Counted from the stretch's first letter, positions 36,006 to 45,965 are shown. The stretch: DNA of 56,195 nucleotides from DATFLL01 sp035267785 (GCA_035267785.1 DATFLL010000131.1:1-56195), one strand, 5' to 3'. The notes: generated by a model not told the origin, from the letters alone. Numbers and translations: made by a program.

Positions 36006-36698
36006 ATGCCCGAAAGCATGACGGACACACAGGCCCTGTTGGAAAAGCATCACCGCAACGGTGAGCGCTTCGCTGAGTTGATGAAGCAGACGGCGGCCGA
36101 TCGCTTCACCGAGGAGTTCTGGCAGGTCTGGGAGAAGTGGGTCGTGCCGGTCTACAGCGAGCCGCAGCCGGTGGTGATGGACCTGGGTACGGGCCCGGGC
36201 ACGTTTTTGCACATGCTGGCCGACCGCTATCCCGGCATCCACGGCATCGGCGTGGAGTGCGCCTCGTATATGCTCGATGCGATGGGCGAGCTGCCCGCCA
36301 ACGCCGAGATTGTCGCCGAAGACCTGCACGACCCGCACCTGCCGATGGCAGACGCCAGTGTCGATGCGGCGCTCGCCTCGGTGGTGCTGCACGAGATGCA
36401 GCAGCCGGTGAAGACATTGTTCGAGGTGCAGCGCTGCCTCAAGCCCGGCGGGCGTTTCTTTATCCTCGACTGGGTGCGCGCGCCGCTGTCCCTGTACCTG
36501 GAAGACAAAGCGCCCGAGCTGTTTCGGCGTGAGACACCCGTCGCCGAGCTCGAGGACATCTTCGTCCATTTCGTAGAACACAACCGCTTCTCACGCGAAG
36601 ACCTGGGGTACCTGTTGGAGAAGACCGGCTTCCGCGTCCTGGAAAGCACGCCGTTCAAGGAAGGGCGATTCGCGCGGGTCATCGCCGAGCGGGTCTGA
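36006..36698 (+). CDS. Class I SAM-dependent methyltransferase
   Basis: The 230-residue protein has the class I methyltransferase core: motif I as VVMDLGTGPGTFLHML (about residue 57), VEC in motif II, MADASVDAALASVVLHEM as post-II and LKPGGRFFILDWVRA as motif III. AGGAGAAGG lies upstream of the ATG. Closest in feel to UbiE/Methyltransf_11-type enzymes, but the substrate is unknown. Repeats on both sides isolate it from other genes, so it is probably monocistronic. Confidence 0.88.
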   Translation: MPESMTDTQALLEKHHRNGERFAELMKQTAADRFTEEFWQVWEKWVVPVYSEPQPVVMDLGTGPGTFLHMLADRYPGIHGIGVECASYMLDAMGELPANAEIVAEDLHDPHLPMADASVDAALASVVLHEMQQPVKTLFEVQRCLKPGGRFFILDWVRAPLSLYLEDKAPELFRRETPVAELEDIFVHFVEHNRFSREDLGYLLEKTGFRVLESTPFKEGRFARVIAERV

Positions 36699-36743
36699 CC
36701 AGAGGAGATGCCGGAGCCGAGGCGAGTCTACCGGGCGCCGAGC

Positions 36744-36898
36744 TAACCACAGAGGACACAGAGGCACAGAGTTTGAACGGGGACCGACAGCTAGCGGGTG
36801 GTATTAATTCGAATGTCGCATTGCGTTGCGGCGATCTACAACGTTTTATACTGTATTTTCTCCGCGTGCCCTCTGTGACTCCGTGTCCTCTGTGTTAC
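36744..36898. repeat. ACCACAGAGGACACAGAGG inverted-pair repeat
   Basis: AACCACAGAGGACACAGAGG (from 36745) pairs roughly with CCTCTGTGACTCCGTGTCCT (36870-36889) and CTCTGTGTTAC. The two arms enclose about 85 bases of AT-richer sequence without a gene. The same arm motif occurs near 42358-42380, 42650-42675 and 55753-55789. Confidence 0.75.
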
Positions 36899-36908
36899 TA
36901 ACGACGCG

Positions 36909-38162
36909 CTATCCATTACTCTCAGCGCGCCTTGAGGTCTTGATGGCTTCGAGGCGTTTTCGTTTGACCGCCTCGCCGATGGCGGGGCCGGTGAGGCCGG
37001 CGGCCTTAGCCTCGGCCGCCGCGGCGCTGGCGTCGATGTCCATCGCGGCCGCGTGGGCGGCGCGCAGGATTTTGGGCTGGTCGAAGTCGCGCTCCTCGTA
37101 GCCGGGCCGGCCGCGGGCGTCTGCCTCGCAGGCGAGCAGGAACTGCTCGAAGCGTTCCGGGCGGCGAAAGGCGTCGAGGGACTGGAACAGATCGAGCAGC
37201 GTTCCCGGGCGCAGCTCGGCGGCACGGTGATAGTGCAGGTGATAGCGCGTGACCAGCACGGCCAGGGCGCGAAAGTCGTTGGGGACTTTGTAGCGCTCGC
37301 ACAGGGCCTCGACCAGCGGCACGCCGCGCGCCTCGTGTTCGACGTGGCGCGGCCACTGCTCGCGCGGGGTGATGCCCTTGCCGAGATCGTGTACCAGGGC
37401 GGCGAAGCGCACCGCCGGCTCGGGCGACAGGCGTGCGGCCTGATCGACCACCATCATCACATGCACGCCGGTGTCGATTTCGGGATGGTGCTGCTCGGGC
37501 TGGGGTACGCCGAACAGGCGATCGACCTCGGGCAGCAGCCGGGCCAGGGCCCCGCACTCGCGCAGGACCTCGAAAAACCGCGACGGACGGCTCTCGCCCA
37601 GGGCGCGCACGAGCTCCGCCCAGACCCGTTCCGGGATCAGGGCGTCGACTTCGCCGTTGGAAACCATCTCGCGCATCAACGCCAGGGTCTCTTCGGCGAT
37701 GCCAAAGCCCAGCGGCACGAGGCGCGCGGCAAAGCGCGCCACGCGCAGGATGCGCACGGGGTCTTCGACGAAGGCGGGCGAGACGTGGCGCAGCACCCGG
37801 GCCTGAAGGTCGGACATCCCGTCGTAGGGGTCGATGAGCTCGCCCTCGGGCGTCTCGGCCATGGCGTTGATGGTCAGGTCACGGCGCTGCAGGTCCTGTT
37901 CGAGCGTGACATCGGGGGCGGCGTGGACATTGAAGCCCGTATACCCCGGAGCGGTCTTGCGCTCGGTGCGCGCCAGGGCGTATTCCTCGCCGGTCTGCGG
38001 GTGGAGAAAGACTGGGAAGTCACGCCCGACCTGACGGTAGCCGGCGCGCAGCATGTCCTCGGCCGTGGCGCCGACGACGACCCAGTCGCGATCGGCGACC
38101 GGCAGCCCGAGGTGCTTGTCGCGGACCGAGCCGCCGACGAGGTAAATGTCCATGGGCGCCAT
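36909..38162 (-). CDS. cca: CCA-adding tRNA nucleotidyltransferase
   Basis: Adds or repairs the 3' CCA of tRNAs. The 417-residue protein begins MDIYLVGGSVRDKHLGLPVA and has the DRDWVVVGAT active-site Asp pair, RRDLTINAMAE, and EDPVRILRVARFAARLV. An HD phosphohydrolase-type domain follows (FAALVHDLGKGITP), as in E. coli Cca. Overall similarity to E. coli Cca is high across the whole length. Either ATG 38162 or ATG 38153 could be used. The gene starts 60 bases from the divergent-facing end of the SDR gene and is probably downstream of it in one transcript. Confidence 0.96.
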   Translation of the reverse strand: MAPMDIYLVGGSVRDKHLGLPVADRDWVVVGATAEDMLRAGYRQVGRDFPVFLHPQTGEEYALARTERKTAPGYTGFNVHAAPDVTLEQDLQRRDLTINAMAETPEGELIDPYDGMSDLQARVLRHVSPAFVEDPVRILRVARFAARLVPLGFGIAEETLALMREMVSNGEVDALIPERVWAELVRALGESRPSRFFEVLRECGALARLLPEVDRLFGVPQPEQHHPEIDTGVHVMMVVDQAARLSPEPAVRFAALVHDLGKGITPREQWPRHVEHEARGVPLVEALCERYKVPNDFRALAVLVTRYHLHYHRAAELRPGTLLDLFQSLDAFRRPERFEQFLLACEADARGRPGYEERDFDQPKILRAAHAAAMDIDASAAAAEAKAAGLTGPAIGEAVKRKRLEAIKTSRRAESNG

Positions 38163-38222
38163 CTTAACGTGAATCGCAGGCGTGTTCGCATCGGCCCGCC
38201 GTCGGACCGATGCGGCCGCGGA

Positions 38223-39179
38223 CTAGAAACCGCGGCGGAACAGGCTCAGGCGCGAGCGCTGGTTGCGCGGGGCGAGGTATTCGGGCGCTTCGGCCTCCAG
38301 CGTCGACGGCGTGATGCCGAACACCGGCGGAAATGGGCCGTCGCAGACGCTGTCGACCTGCAGTGAGCGGAAGTTGTCGCGCGAGAAGGGCTTGCCCGGG
38401 GCGTATTCGAGCACGGCCGCCTGCAACCGCGACAGCGCTTCGGGCAGCGGCAGGATCAGCCGGCGAACGCCGATCAGCGAGGCGGTGTAGGCGACCAGCT
38501 CACGCAGCGTATAGCTGTGCGGGCCGCACAAGTCGTAGCGCTGGCCGTAGGTTTTGGGGTCGGCCAGGGCCCGGGTATAGGCCTCGGCCACATCCGCGAC
38601 GAACACCGGTGCGAAGCGCGCCTCGGGACAGGCCAGCGGGAACACCCCGGGGCTCATGCGCAGCAGCTCGGCGAAACGGTTCAGAAAGCTGTCGCCACGC
38701 CCAAAGACCACCGACGGACGGAAGCTGGTGACATGAAAGTCCGGACCGGCCGCGCCGTGGACCAGGTCTTCGGCCTCGCCCTTACTGCGCAGGTAATGGC
38801 TCGGGCCGGATTTGGCATCGGCGTGCAGGGCGCTCATGTGCAGCAGGCGGCGCACCCCCGTGCTTTGACAGGCGTCGACGACCTTGCGCGCCAGCTCCAC
38901 GTGGGCGTGATGAAAGCCCTTGCCGCTGTCGCCCTTTTCGTTGAGGATACCGACGAGATTGACGACGGTGTCCCGGCCCTCGAAGTGGCGCGCCAACTGC
39001 GCCGGGTCGTGTACGTTCGCGTCGACCACCTCGACCGTGGGCAGTACCAGCAGCTCGCGGTGGCGTTCGCGGCGGCGCGTGAGCACGCGGATCCGGTGGC
39101 CGTCGCGCGCCAGGCGGCTGACCAGCCACGAGCCGATGAATCCGGTTCCCCCCAAGACACAGATCGAATGAATTCTCAT
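38223..39179 (-). CDS. NAD(P)-binding epimerase/SDR, complex-I NDUFA9-like
   Basis: The 318-residue protein has an N-terminal Rossmann motif (CVLGGTGFIGSWLV), VVNLVGILNEKG, and RLLHMSAL followed by HYLRSKGEAEDLV (Tyr-x3-Lys), then FRPSVVFG. This pattern characterises atypical extended SDRs called complex I NAD(P)H-binding subunit-like proteins in proteobacteria. Catalysis is uncertain because atypical SDRs often bind NADP structurally. It may be co-transcribed with cca. Confidence 0.88.
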   Translation of the reverse strand: MRIHSICVLGGTGFIGSWLVSRLARDGHRIRVLTRRRERHRELLVLPTVEVVDANVHDPAQLARHFEGRDTVVNLVGILNEKGDSGKGFHHAHVELARKVVDACQSTGVRRLLHMSALHADAKSGPSHYLRSKGEAEDLVHGAAGPDFHVTSFRPSVVFGRGDSFLNRFAELLRMSPGVFPLACPEARFAPVFVADVAEAYTRALADPKTYGQRYDLCGPHSYTLRELVAYTASLIGVRRLILPLPEALSRLQAAVLEYAPGKPFSRDNFRSLQVDSVCDGPFPPVFGITPSTLEAEAPEYLAPRNQRSRLSLFRRGF

Positions 39180-39399
39180 CGTTATTCAGCCTTTCGTAAT
39201 GCGGTACCGGGCTTGCCGTTCGCCGCCCGAGTGTCAATCGAGGCGGTGTGGGGACGGAGTCGGATTGTCGCCAGCAGGGCCCGTCCGGTCAAGGCCGCGC
39301 CCGCGGGGACGCCTGCCCCCGCCCACCTGCCTGAACCACGCTGCGGCCGAGGCGTCTATACTTAATAGATTAGAAGCGACGAGTCGAAAGGAACCCCCC

Positions 39400-40764
39400 A
39401 TGGGATTTGTTGCAGTCAATCCGGCCAATGGACATGCCCTGCACGAAGTGCAGGGATGGAGTGAGGATCAAATCGAACAGGCGCTGGCCCAGGTGGCGAG
39501 CGCCACGCCCGTTTGGGCCGCGGTGCCCATCGAGGAGCGCTGCGCCCTGATGAGCAAGGCGGCGGCGGTGCTGCGTGAACGCCAGGAGGAGCTCGCCCGC
39601 CTGATTACCGAAGAGATGGGCAAGCTCATTCGCGAGTCGCGCGCCGAGGTCGAAAAATGCGCCCTCGTTTGCGACTACTACGCCGAGCACGCACCGGCCT
39701 TCCTGCGCGATGAGGTTATAGAGTCCGATGCGGGGCGCAGCTTTGTCGCCTACCAGCCGTTGGGTACCGTATTGGCGGTTATGCCCTGGAATTTTCCGTT
39801 GTGGCAGGTGTTTCGTTTCGCCGCACCCGGCCTTACGGCGGGCAATACCGGTTTGCTCAAGCACGCGTCCAACGTGCCGCGCTGTGCGCAGGCCATCGAG
39901 GAGGTCTTTCGTGCCGCCGGTTTCCCGGAGGGCGTCTTTCGCACCCTGATGATCTCCGCCTCCCAGGTCCAGCATGTCATCGAGGACCCGCGCGTGCATG
40001 CGGTGACACTGACGGGCAGTGAGCCGGCCGGGCGCAAGGTGGCCGCGACCGCGGGGGCGAATCTCAAGAAGAGCGTGCTGGAGCTCGGCGGCTCGGATGC
40101 CTTCATCGTGCTCGAGGACGCCGATCTGGATTTGACCGTACAGAACGCGATTGCATCGCGTTATCTCAACGGCGGCCAGAGCTGCATTGCGGCCAAGCGT
40201 TTCATCGTCGTCGACGGCATCGCCGAGGATTTTCTCGCCCGTTTCAAGGCGGCGGTCGAGGTGCTCCAGCCCGGCGACCCGATGGACGAGAATACCACTC
40301 TGGCGCCGATGGCCCGCGCGGATCTGCGCGACGACCTGCACCAGCAGGTGACCGACAGCCTGGCCGCGGGTGCGGTGGCCGTCACCGGATGCGCGCCCAT
40401 CGAGGGACCCGGTGTGTTCTATCAACCGTCGATTCTCGATCAGGTCGGCAGCGGGATGCGGGCCTATCACGAGGAACTGTTCGGCCCCGTGGCGATCGTG
40501 ATTCGAGCGCGCGACGAGGACGATGCCGTGCGCATTGCCAATGAATCGCCCTTCGGGCTGGGCGGCAGCGTGTGGACGCGGGACAGCGCGCGCGGTGAGG
40601 CCGTTGCGCGGCGCCTGCAATCGGGGGCGGCCTTTGTCAACGGTCTGGTCAAGAGCGACCCCCGCTTGCCCTTCGGCGGGGTGAAAAACTCCGGCTACGG
40701 GCGGGAGCTGTCGCACCACGGCATCCACGAGTTCGTCAACGCCAAGACGATTTGGATCCGCTGA
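39400..40764 (+). CDS. Aldehyde dehydrogenase, succinate-semialdehyde dehydrogenase-like
   Basis: The 454-residue protein has the ALDH catalytic Glu in LELGGSDAF (about residue 230) and the catalytic Cys in NGGQSCIAAKRF (about 264). It also has MPWNFPLWQVFRF and a C-terminal LPFGGVKNSGYGREL. The set is typical of GabD-type NAD(P)-dependent succinate-semialdehyde dehydrogenases. ATG 39400 follows GAAAGGA; a long in-frame upstream extension is not coding. The neighbouring dicarboxylate symporter (40857) would fit C4 metabolism (inference). Confidence 0.88.
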   Translation: MGFVAVNPANGHALHEVQGWSEDQIEQALAQVASATPVWAAVPIEERCALMSKAAAVLRERQEELARLITEEMGKLIRESRAEVEKCALVCDYYAEHAPAFLRDEVIESDAGRSFVAYQPLGTVLAVMPWNFPLWQVFRFAAPGLTAGNTGLLKHASNVPRCAQAIEEVFRAAGFPEGVFRTLMISASQVQHVIEDPRVHAVTLTGSEPAGRKVAATAGANLKKSVLELGGSDAFIVLEDADLDLTVQNAIASRYLNGGQSCIAAKRFIVVDGIAEDFLARFKAAVEVLQPGDPMDENTTLAPMARADLRDDLHQQVTDSLAAGAVAVTGCAPIEGPGVFYQPSILDQVGSGMRAYHEELFGPVAIVIRARDEDDAVRIANESPFGLGGSVWTRDSARGEAVARRLQSGAAFVNGLVKSDPRLPFGGVKNSGYGRELSHHGIHEFVNAKTIWIR

Positions 40765-40856
40765 CGTCAGGGGTATCGTCCCTCGAACGCCGGAACGTCG
40801 GCGAGTGATGGCTGCGCGCCGGTCGGTTACGAGCACGTCATAAGGATTCGGTTGCG

Positions 40857-42242
40857 TTGCAACCCGAACACGAGAAACATTTCGGACCGCGGCCGCTGCA
40901 GCAACTCAGCGGCTATCTCGACAAGCTGATCCAGGGCCGGTTGTGGCTCAAGGTCATGATCGGGATGGTTCTGGGTATCCTCACCGGCATCCTGCTCGGA
41001 CCGAGCGTCGGTCTCGTGGCGCCGCGAACGGCATCGACCATCGGCAACTGGCTTGCGCTGCCCGGTCAGCTGTTTCTCATCCTCATCCAGATGATCGTCA
41101 TCCCACTGGTGTTCGCCTCGGTCATCCGGGGCTTGGCCGCCGGGGGGAGTCTCGAGCAGCTGCGCCGCCTGGGGCTGCGGGTGGCGATCTATTTCGTGCT
41201 CACGACGACCATCGCCATCAGTATCGGCCTGACGGTCGCGCTCGCGATCAAGCCCGGCCGTTATATCGACAGCGCCATGGTGCAGCAGACTCTCGGCAAG
41301 GCCCAGCCGCCGGCGTTTTCCGGTGACGCGTTGGCGATGCCCGGGCTGAGCGAGCTGCCGGAAAAGCTGATCACGATACTGCCGTCCAACCCCCTGACCT
41401 CGATGGTCGAAGGCCAGATGCTGCAGGTGGTCTTGTTCGCCATCATCTTCGGCATGGCGCTCGTGATGATGGCGCCCCAGCAGTCAAGACCCCTGCTGGA
41501 CGTGCTGGGCTCGCTGCTGGAAGTGTGCATGACGGTGGTGCGTATCGCCATGCGCCTGGCCCCTTACGCCGTGTTCGGCCTGATGACGCAGCTGACCACC
41601 AAGATAGGCCTCGATGCCTTGCTCGGAATGGCCGTGTACGTGGCCACCGTGTTGTTGGGCCTGGCGCTGCTGCTGTGTTTCTATCTGACCGTGGTCTTCG
41701 CGGTCGGGCGCACCCGGCCGGTCGATTTTCTGCGCGCCGCCCGTGAGGTCATGCTGCTGGCCTTTTCCACCTCCAGCTCGGCCGCTGTGCTGCCGGTCAC
41801 CCTCAAGACTGCGCAAGACAAGTTGCGTATACGGGGCAGCGTCGCGCAGTTCGTGGTCCCGTTGGGCGCGACCATCAACATGGACGGCACCGCCCTGTAT
41901 CAGGGCGTGGCGGCAATCTTCCTGGCGCAGGTCTTCGGCGTGGACATCGGCATCGGTGGCATGCTGCTGATCATCGTGACCTCGGTCGGCGCCTCCATCG
42001 GCGCGCCCGCCACGCCCGGTGTCGGGATCGTGATCCTTGCCATGGTACTGGAGTCGGTGAACATCCCCGTCGCGGGCATTGCGCTGATACTCGGCGTGGA
42101 CCGCATACTGGACATGAGCCGCACCTCGATCAACGTCTGCGGCGATCTGGTGGCCAGCACCGTGATGGACCGCTGGCTGCCTGGCGAGCCGGCGTCGGGG
42201 CCGAACGCTCTGGAACCCGGCACCGAAGAGTCCGCCGGGTAG
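40857..42242 (+). CDS. Dicarboxylate/amino acid:cation symporter (DAACS/SDF family)
   Basis: The 461-residue membrane protein of the GltP/DctA family. It shows the serine-rich re-entrant motif (STSSSAAVLPVTL), the NMDGT motif (GATINMDGTALYQGVAAIFL), SIGAPATPGVGIVILAMVLE and a TM8 pattern DRILDMSRTSINVCGD with the conserved Arg and Asp. The best start is TTG at 40857 with AAGGA ten bases upstream; no ATG start nearby fits the family N-terminus. Substrate (glutamate, aspartate, C4 acids) is not decided by sequence alone. Confidence 0.92.
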   Translation: MQPEHEKHFGPRPLQQLSGYLDKLIQGRLWLKVMIGMVLGILTGILLGPSVGLVAPRTASTIGNWLALPGQLFLILIQMIVIPLVFASVIRGLAAGGSLEQLRRLGLRVAIYFVLTTTIAISIGLTVALAIKPGRYIDSAMVQQTLGKAQPPAFSGDALAMPGLSELPEKLITILPSNPLTSMVEGQMLQVVLFAIIFGMALVMMAPQQSRPLLDVLGSLLEVCMTVVRIAMRLAPYAVFGLMTQLTTKIGLDALLGMAVYVATVLLGLALLLCFYLTVVFAVGRTRPVDFLRAAREVMLLAFSTSSSAAVLPVTLKTAQDKLRIRGSVAQFVVPLGATINMDGTALYQGVAAIFLAQVFGVDIGIGGMLLIIVTSVGASIGAPATPGVGIVILAMVLESVNIPVAGIALILGVDRILDMSRTSINVCGDLVASTVMDRWLPGEPASGPNALEPGTEESAG

Positions 42243-42289
42243 CCGCCGCGTCATAGGGCTACCGCGCCGGGGACGTTAGAGGGCTAGTC

Positions 42290-42803
42290 GTTGGGATCGC
42301 GGAGGACGCAAAGGCGCGGAGGACGCGGAGAATCCCATTCCTTGGGAATTCCTTGTCTCCGTGTCTCGGTGTCCTCTGTGGTTAACCGGGCGCCCTTCGA
42401 AACCGATCCGTTCGCCGACCGGCGCTGCCTGCGCTCAAATAACCGGAAACTCTGCGTTCTCTGCGCACTCTGCGTTGAGCGCGGCGGCAGCTATAAGCAT
42501 CGTAAGGCTACGGAAGTTTCTTTTATCCCCTCACCCTAGCCCTCCACCCGTCAAGGGGGTACCGAGGTCCCTGTGGGAGAGGGGACCCTTCGTTCAGGTT
42601 CTCCGGCCATCCAAGCTCACTGCCAACGCGCCCGCAGGGCGTTTTCTCCGTGCCTCGGTGTCCTCTGTGGTTGACCGCGCGCCGATCGAAGCCGACTAGT
42701 TCGCTGAACGGCAATGCGTGCCTGACGGGAAATCGAAAGCTCCGCGTTCTCTGCGCCTTTGCGTACTCTGCGTTGAGCGCGGCGTCCGCTATAAGCCGGC
42801 GTT
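42290..42803. repeat. Repeat-packed gap: GGAGGACGCAAAGG, TGTCCTCTGTGG and CCCTCACCCT elements
   Basis: The 561-base gap between the symporter and GGDEF-EAL genes has no gene. It holds GGAGGACGCAAAGG (42301), TCTCGGTGTCCTCTGTGGTT (42363-42382), ACTCTGCGTTCTCTGCGCAC (42450-42469) and CCCTCACCCTAGCCCTC...GGGAGAGGGG (about 42528-42585). Second copies follow: GCCTCGGTGTCCTCTGTGGT (42652-42671) and GCGTTCTCTGCGCCTTTGCG (about 42743-42762). These are the families seen elsewhere in the window, here in several partial copies. Confidence 0.85.
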
Positions 42804-44522
42804 TCAATCCACCTGCGGTTTGCCGAAGTAGTATCCCTGCCCCCAGTGCACGCCGATGTCGCGGACCACGTCGAGGATGCGCTCGTTTTCCACGTACTCG
42901 GCGATGGTGGTGACGCCGAGGGCGTCGGCCATGTCCTGTACGCCGCGCAGGATAGCGCGCACCCGGGCGTCGTCGGGGGCACGGTGCACGAACTCACCTT
43001 CGATCTTGAGAAAGGCCACGGGCAGATCGGCGAGGTACTGCAGGGAAGAAAAGCCGCTGCCGAAGTCGTCGACCGCCAGGCGCAGACCGAAGTCCAGGAA
43101 GGGGGCGAGTATCTCGCGCGCCTCTTTGACGTTCTCCAGCAGTTCGCGCTCGGTGATCTCGATCACCAGCGGCTTTTCCATGTCCTCGTCCAGGCCGCAG
43201 TCCGAACACCTCGCCTTGGCGAGATCGAGTATCGATTGGATCAACTCGGGGTGGCGCAGCAGATCGGCCGAGACGTTGACGAAGTGGGCAAGCGGTCGGG
43301 CGCCGCTGCCGAATTGAACACCGCAGCGATCGATAGTGCGCATGATCAGCCGGTGATCGATGCGGTGCACCATTTGCAGTTGGCTGGCCGCGTCGATGAA
43401 ACGCGCGGCGTCGACGACCGAACCGTCCGGTTTCACGATTCGCGCCAATGACTCTTCGGCCATGACTTCGCCGTCGGCCAGATTGACGATGGGCTGGTAA
43501 GCCGGGACGAGGCGGTCCTCGGCGATTGCCTGGCTCACCTCACTGGCGATGGAGAAAATGTTGCCGCTAATCTGCTCGCTGCTCTGGACGCGATTGCGCC
43601 CCTGTCGCTTGGCCTCGAACAGGGCGGCATCGGCCGTACGCAGGATCTCGCCGACGTCCTCGCCGTCCTGCGGATAGCTCGCAACGCCGATACTGATGGT
43701 CGCGTAGAGCAGGCGCTCCTCTATCGCAAACGGCGCAGCAGCCAGTTTCTGGCGCAGGCGCTCGGCGACGTCGACGGCCTGTGCGATCGTCGTATCCGGC
43801 AGCAGGCACACGAATTCTTCCCCGCCCCAGCGGCCGAGGCTGTCCTGATCGCGCATGCCGCTGGCGACGCGCCCGGCGAAGTGGCGCAGCAGCGCGTCGC
43901 CGGCGGCGTGGCCGAAGCCGTCGTTGACGAGCTTGAACCGGTCGAGGTCGGCGAGCAGGATGCTGTACACGCCGTCGCGCGCGGCGGTCTCGCTGTGCAA
44001 CTGGGCGAGCGTTTGCTGCATGGCGGTACGGTTGGGCAAGCCGGTCAGCGGGTCGTGGCTGACCTGGTAGAGCAGGCGGCGGCGGGTCGGATGTGCCGAA
44101 CTGACCTCGTGAAACAAAAGCATCGCCAGGTCGTGGTCGACGGGCGTGAACGTGAGATCGATCCGAGCCTCTTCGCCGGCCTGGTTCAGCAGGCGTTGAT
44201 TGGTGATGGGTCCGAACGGTACGCCGGCATCGAGAATCTGACCGATGCGCGAGCGCGTCAGGTTGCGCGCCACGTCGCCGCGCAGGCAAAAGACCTTTTC
44301 GATCGGCAGGCCGATTGCCACGCCGGCCTCACAGCCGGTAAGCCGCTGGGCCGCATCGTTGACGTAGCGCACCATGCCCCCGCGGTCGACCCCGATGACG
44401 CCGTCACCCAGGGCGCGCAGCAGACCGTCCGCCATCGAGCTGGCGGAGTCGCCCGGCCATTGGGTCACTGGTGCCGCATCGACTGCGTTGGTTTCATCCA
44501 TGGGGGGTGTTCGTTCAATCAT
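42804..44522 (-). CDS. PAS-GGDEF-EAL protein with altered EAL motif
   Basis: Predicted c-di-GMP metabolising or sensing protein of 572 residues from ATG 44522 (ATG 44501 and 44546 are also in frame). A PAS-like region lies at about 20-130. The GGDEF domain has an intact GGEEF active motif (GRWGGEEFVCLL) and an I-site-like RDQD five residues before it, so cyclase activity is plausible. In the EAL domain the signature reads AEESLARI (ESL instead of EAL). NVSADLLRHP, the DDFGSGFSSLQYL acidic pair, LKIEGEFV (usual LKIDG) and QGYYFGKP are present. Phosphodiesterase activity is therefore uncertain. It is divergent from the APC permease. Confidence 0.92.
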   Translation of the reverse strand: MIERTPPMDETNAVDAAPVTQWPGDSASSMADGLLRALGDGVIGVDRGGMVRYVNDAAQRLTGCEAGVAIGLPIEKVFCLRGDVARNLTRSRIGQILDAGVPFGPITNQRLLNQAGEEARIDLTFTPVDHDLAMLLFHEVSSAHPTRRRLLYQVSHDPLTGLPNRTAMQQTLAQLHSETAARDGVYSILLADLDRFKLVNDGFGHAAGDALLRHFAGRVASGMRDQDSLGRWGGEEFVCLLPDTTIAQAVDVAERLRQKLAAAPFAIEERLLYATISIGVASYPQDGEDVGEILRTADAALFEAKRQGRNRVQSSEQISGNIFSIASEVSQAIAEDRLVPAYQPIVNLADGEVMAEESLARIVKPDGSVVDAARFIDAASQLQMVHRIDHRLIMRTIDRCGVQFGSGARPLAHFVNVSADLLRHPELIQSILDLAKARCSDCGLDEDMEKPLVIEITERELLENVKEAREILAPFLDFGLRLAVDDFGSGFSSLQYLADLPVAFLKIEGEFVHRAPDDARVRAILRGVQDMADALGVTTIAEYVENERILDVVRDIGVHWGQGYYFGKPQVD

Positions 44523-44699
44523 AATCCGTAATCTTCGTAGCGGCACCGCGACCTGTGGGCTGAAGCTGGCTGCGCGCCCGGTGTATCGCCGCCGTGAATC
44601 AGTTCACAATTCGGCCCGTATGACGGCCGGGGAAAGCCGCCGTGCGTCGCCGCAGTGGTTCAGTACCCCGCGAACGCTCCGGTAGTCTAACATGGGGGC

Positions 44700-45965
44700 A
44701 TGAGATTCCGGTCCCGCCTCCCATCCTCCCCCTCGGCCTCCGGCGTCGGCCAAGTCGAGCTCAAACGCAGTATCTCCTTGCCGCTGCTCACATTTTACGG
44801 AATCGGCACGATCCTGGGCGCGGGGATTTACGTCCTGGTCGGCAAGGTCGCCGGCTCGGCGGGAATGCACGCACCGGTGGCCTTCCTGGTGGCCTCCTTG
44901 CTGGCCGCGTTTTCCGCATTCTCCTATGCGGAGCTGGCTTCGCGTTTTCCATTGAGCGCGGGCGAGGCGGTTTACGTGCAACAGGGGCTGGGTCGGCGCC
45001 ACTTGTCGCTGCTGGTCGGGCTGTTCATTGTCACGATGGGTACCGTCTCCTGCGCGACCATGATTCACGGGTTCGTCGGTTACCTCGGTGTGTTTTTCGA
45101 TCTGCCGCGCCTGCCGGTAATGGTAGCGATGGTCCTGGTGCTCGGGGCCGTGGCGGTGTGGGGCATCGGGGAGTCGGTCTGGCTCGCCAGTGCGATTACG
45201 GTGATCGAACTGTTCGGTCTGCTGCTGGTCCTGTGGGTCTCGCGGGGGGTGTGGGACGATCTTCCGGCCCACGCGCCGCAACTGATGCCGGGCTGGGACG
45301 GGTCGGCCTGGCTCGGCGTGCTGCTGGGAGCGTTCCTCGCCTTTTACGCCTTCATCGGCTTCGAGGACATCGTCAATGTCGCCGAAGAGGTGCGTGGCGC
45401 CCCGCGCAACGTGCCGCGGGCCGTTCTGCTGGCATTGGTCACGACCACCGTCCTGTACCTCGCGGTGGCCACGGCGAGCGTGCTCGCGGTCTCGCCCGCC
45501 GCGCTGTCCGCCTCGGACGCGCCGCTGGCGCTGGTCTATGAGCGTGCCACCGGTCAGGCACCGACGGCCATTGCCGTAATCAGCCTGTTTTCCGTGATCA
45601 ACGGCGCGTTGATTCAGCTGATCATGGGCTCGCGCGTGCTCTACGGTCTGAGCAGTCAGGGCTGGCTGCCCAGGATTCTGGCCCGGGTCAGCCCGCGCAC
45701 GCGCACGCCGGTGGTCGCAACCGTGTTCGTGATGGCGCTGATTCTGGGGTTCGCGTTGTGGCTGCCCCTGGTGACACTGGCGCGTGCGACTAGCTTTGTC
45801 ACCCTGATCGTGTTTTCGCTGATCAATCTGGCGCTGTGGCGTATCAAGCGCCGCGGCCCGGCCGAGGCGGGCGTCTTCGAGGTTCCGAGGTGGGTGCCCG
45901 TGGGCGGGTTTGTCGCCAGCCTGGGTTTCCTGATATTCCAGGCACTGCAGGCCTGGCGCGGCTGA
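44700..45965 (+). CDS. APC-family amino acid permease
   Basis: The 421-residue inner-membrane transporter has twelve or so helices. The first helix carries the APC signature FYGIGTILGAGIYVLVG; EDIVNVAEEVRGAPRNVPRA in the sixth helix region is also typical of the APC superfamily. It resembles cationic or neutral amino acid permeases of the APA/CAT type, but the substrate is not evident. It ends eight bases from the convergent matB gene. The upstream gap holds the divergent promoters shared with the GGDEF-EAL gene. Confidence 0.9.
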   Translation: MRFRSRLPSSPSASGVGQVELKRSISLPLLTFYGIGTILGAGIYVLVGKVAGSAGMHAPVAFLVASLLAAFSAFSYAELASRFPLSAGEAVYVQQGLGRRHLSLLVGLFIVTMGTVSCATMIHGFVGYLGVFFDLPRLPVMVAMVLVLGAVAVWGIGESVWLASAITVIELFGLLLVLWVSRGVWDDLPAHAPQLMPGWDGSAWLGVLLGAFLAFYAFIGFEDIVNVAEEVRGAPRNVPRAVLLALVTTTVLYLAVATASVLAVSPAALSASDAPLALVYERATGQAPTAIAVISLFSVINGALIQLIMGSRVLYGLSSQGWLPRILARVSPRTRTPVVATVFVMALILGFALWLPLVTLARATSFVTLIVFSLINLALWRIKRRGPAEAGVFEVPRWVPVGGFVASLGFLIFQALQAWRG

